A DNA stretch of 5,347 bases from an uncultured Ruminococcus sp. (GTDB taxonomy: Bacteria; Bacillota; Clostridia; Oscillospirales; Ruminococcaceae), in NCBI GenBank assembly GCA_902783235.1, contig CACZQG010000178.1:1-5347 (forward strand), given 5' to 3'. The position numbers and the translations under genes are program-made. Shown here piece by piece: positions 5,219-5,347 of this stretch (the stretch's first letter is position 1; each line of letters opens with the position of its first letter). The notes under the pieces are model-generated. The model ran no database searches. It saw nothing but the letters and a program-made list of their open reading frames with translations, and was not told the origin of the DNA.

Positions 5219-5347
5219 CTACTTGTAGATCGGTACGTTACCCATATTGCCGCTGAAAGGCAATATTGATCCCCCAACTAAATCTTGAATTTTCTGCTTG
5301 TCTAAATACTGAACTTCTGCGTCGGAAAGGCTTGAAATACGCCAGTA
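5219..5347 (-). CDS. Partial minus-strand reading frame, unknown (3' end only)
   Basis: A frame of 42 codons comes in from the right edge and ends at TAG (5219-5221). The peptide begins YWRISSLSDAEVQYLDKQ and ends GNMGNVPIYK. The middle looks protein-like (charged, helix-prone), but I recognise no family. Its outermost bases (5331-5347) are the dispersed repeat core: they match the reverse complement of 280-296 at 16 of 17 positions, and the repeat is read in frame as YWRIS. A promoter on the opposite strand (5179-5207) fires into it. It could be the C-terminus of a real gene that absorbed a repeat, or an accidental frame in a longer repeat variant. Confidence 0.35.
   Translation of the reverse strand, partial: YWRISSLSDAEVQYLDKQKIQDLVGGSILPFSGNMGNVPIYK
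5331..5347 (-). repeat. Dispersed repeat core, copy 3 (cut by right edge)
   Basis: These 17 bases match the reverse complement of 280-296 at 16 positions and plus-strand 30-46 at 15 positions. A TTGTCTAAA stretch to the left (5298-5306) resembles the outer stem arm of copy 2, with about 20 extra bases in between, which suggests a longer variant. The other arm would be outside the window. Confidence 0.55.

Noticed and set aside
1..5347. CRISPR array, toxin-antitoxin, phage or defence genes
   Set aside because: There are no regularly spaced direct repeats, and no proteins with motifs of such systems are encoded on either strand.

Overview
The window reads as chromosomal DNA of a low-to-mid-GC clostridial Firmicute, most likely a Ruminococcus or close relative (Oscillospiraceae). 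The reasons are the AGA/ATA-rich codon use, strong GGAG-type ribosome binding sites, sigma-A-like promoters, a PF06541-type membrane protein, and short hairpin-forming repeats scattered between genes. The genus is an inference from these traits and was not tested by any search.

Layout. Bases 1-548 hold no convincing gene. They contain a dispersed repeat (1-128), a stem-loop terminator (131-166), an inverted related repeat core (250-311), a second copy of the repeat's end motif with its own hairpin (369-402), and a strong rightward promoter (501-530). A 127-residue membrane protein of the PF06541 family lies on the minus strand (549-932). Its ribosome binding site sits four bases from a third copy of the repeat end motif (951-998). 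That motif and the copy at 106-128 form a perfect 23-bp inverted repeat around the gene. Bases 999-1077 carry probable divergent promoters.

The core of the window is a two-gene rightward operon for alpha-glucan use: malQ (4-alpha-glucanotransferase, 1078-2553) and, 12 bases later, glgP (alpha-glucan phosphorylase, 2566-4905). It is closed by a rho-independent terminator at 4914-4962. MalQ rearranges short maltodextrins into longer chains, and the phosphorylase removes glucose from chain ends as glucose 1-phosphate. Together they turn maltodextrin or glycogen into glucose plus glucose 1-phosphate without spending ATP on the phosphorylated part. Both proteins are full length with intact active-site motifs.

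Bases 4963-5218 are AT-rich and carry a palindrome, an imperfect direct repeat and two well-formed back-to-back promoters with no recognisable gene behind either. A partial minus-strand reading frame (5219-5347) runs off the right edge, and its outermost bases are another copy of the dispersed repeat core. Both edges of the window therefore lie in members of the same repeat family, as expected if this is a whole contig broken at repeats. I found no CRISPR array, tRNA, rRNA, transposase or defence system. The unexplained material here is the repeat family and the orphan promoters.
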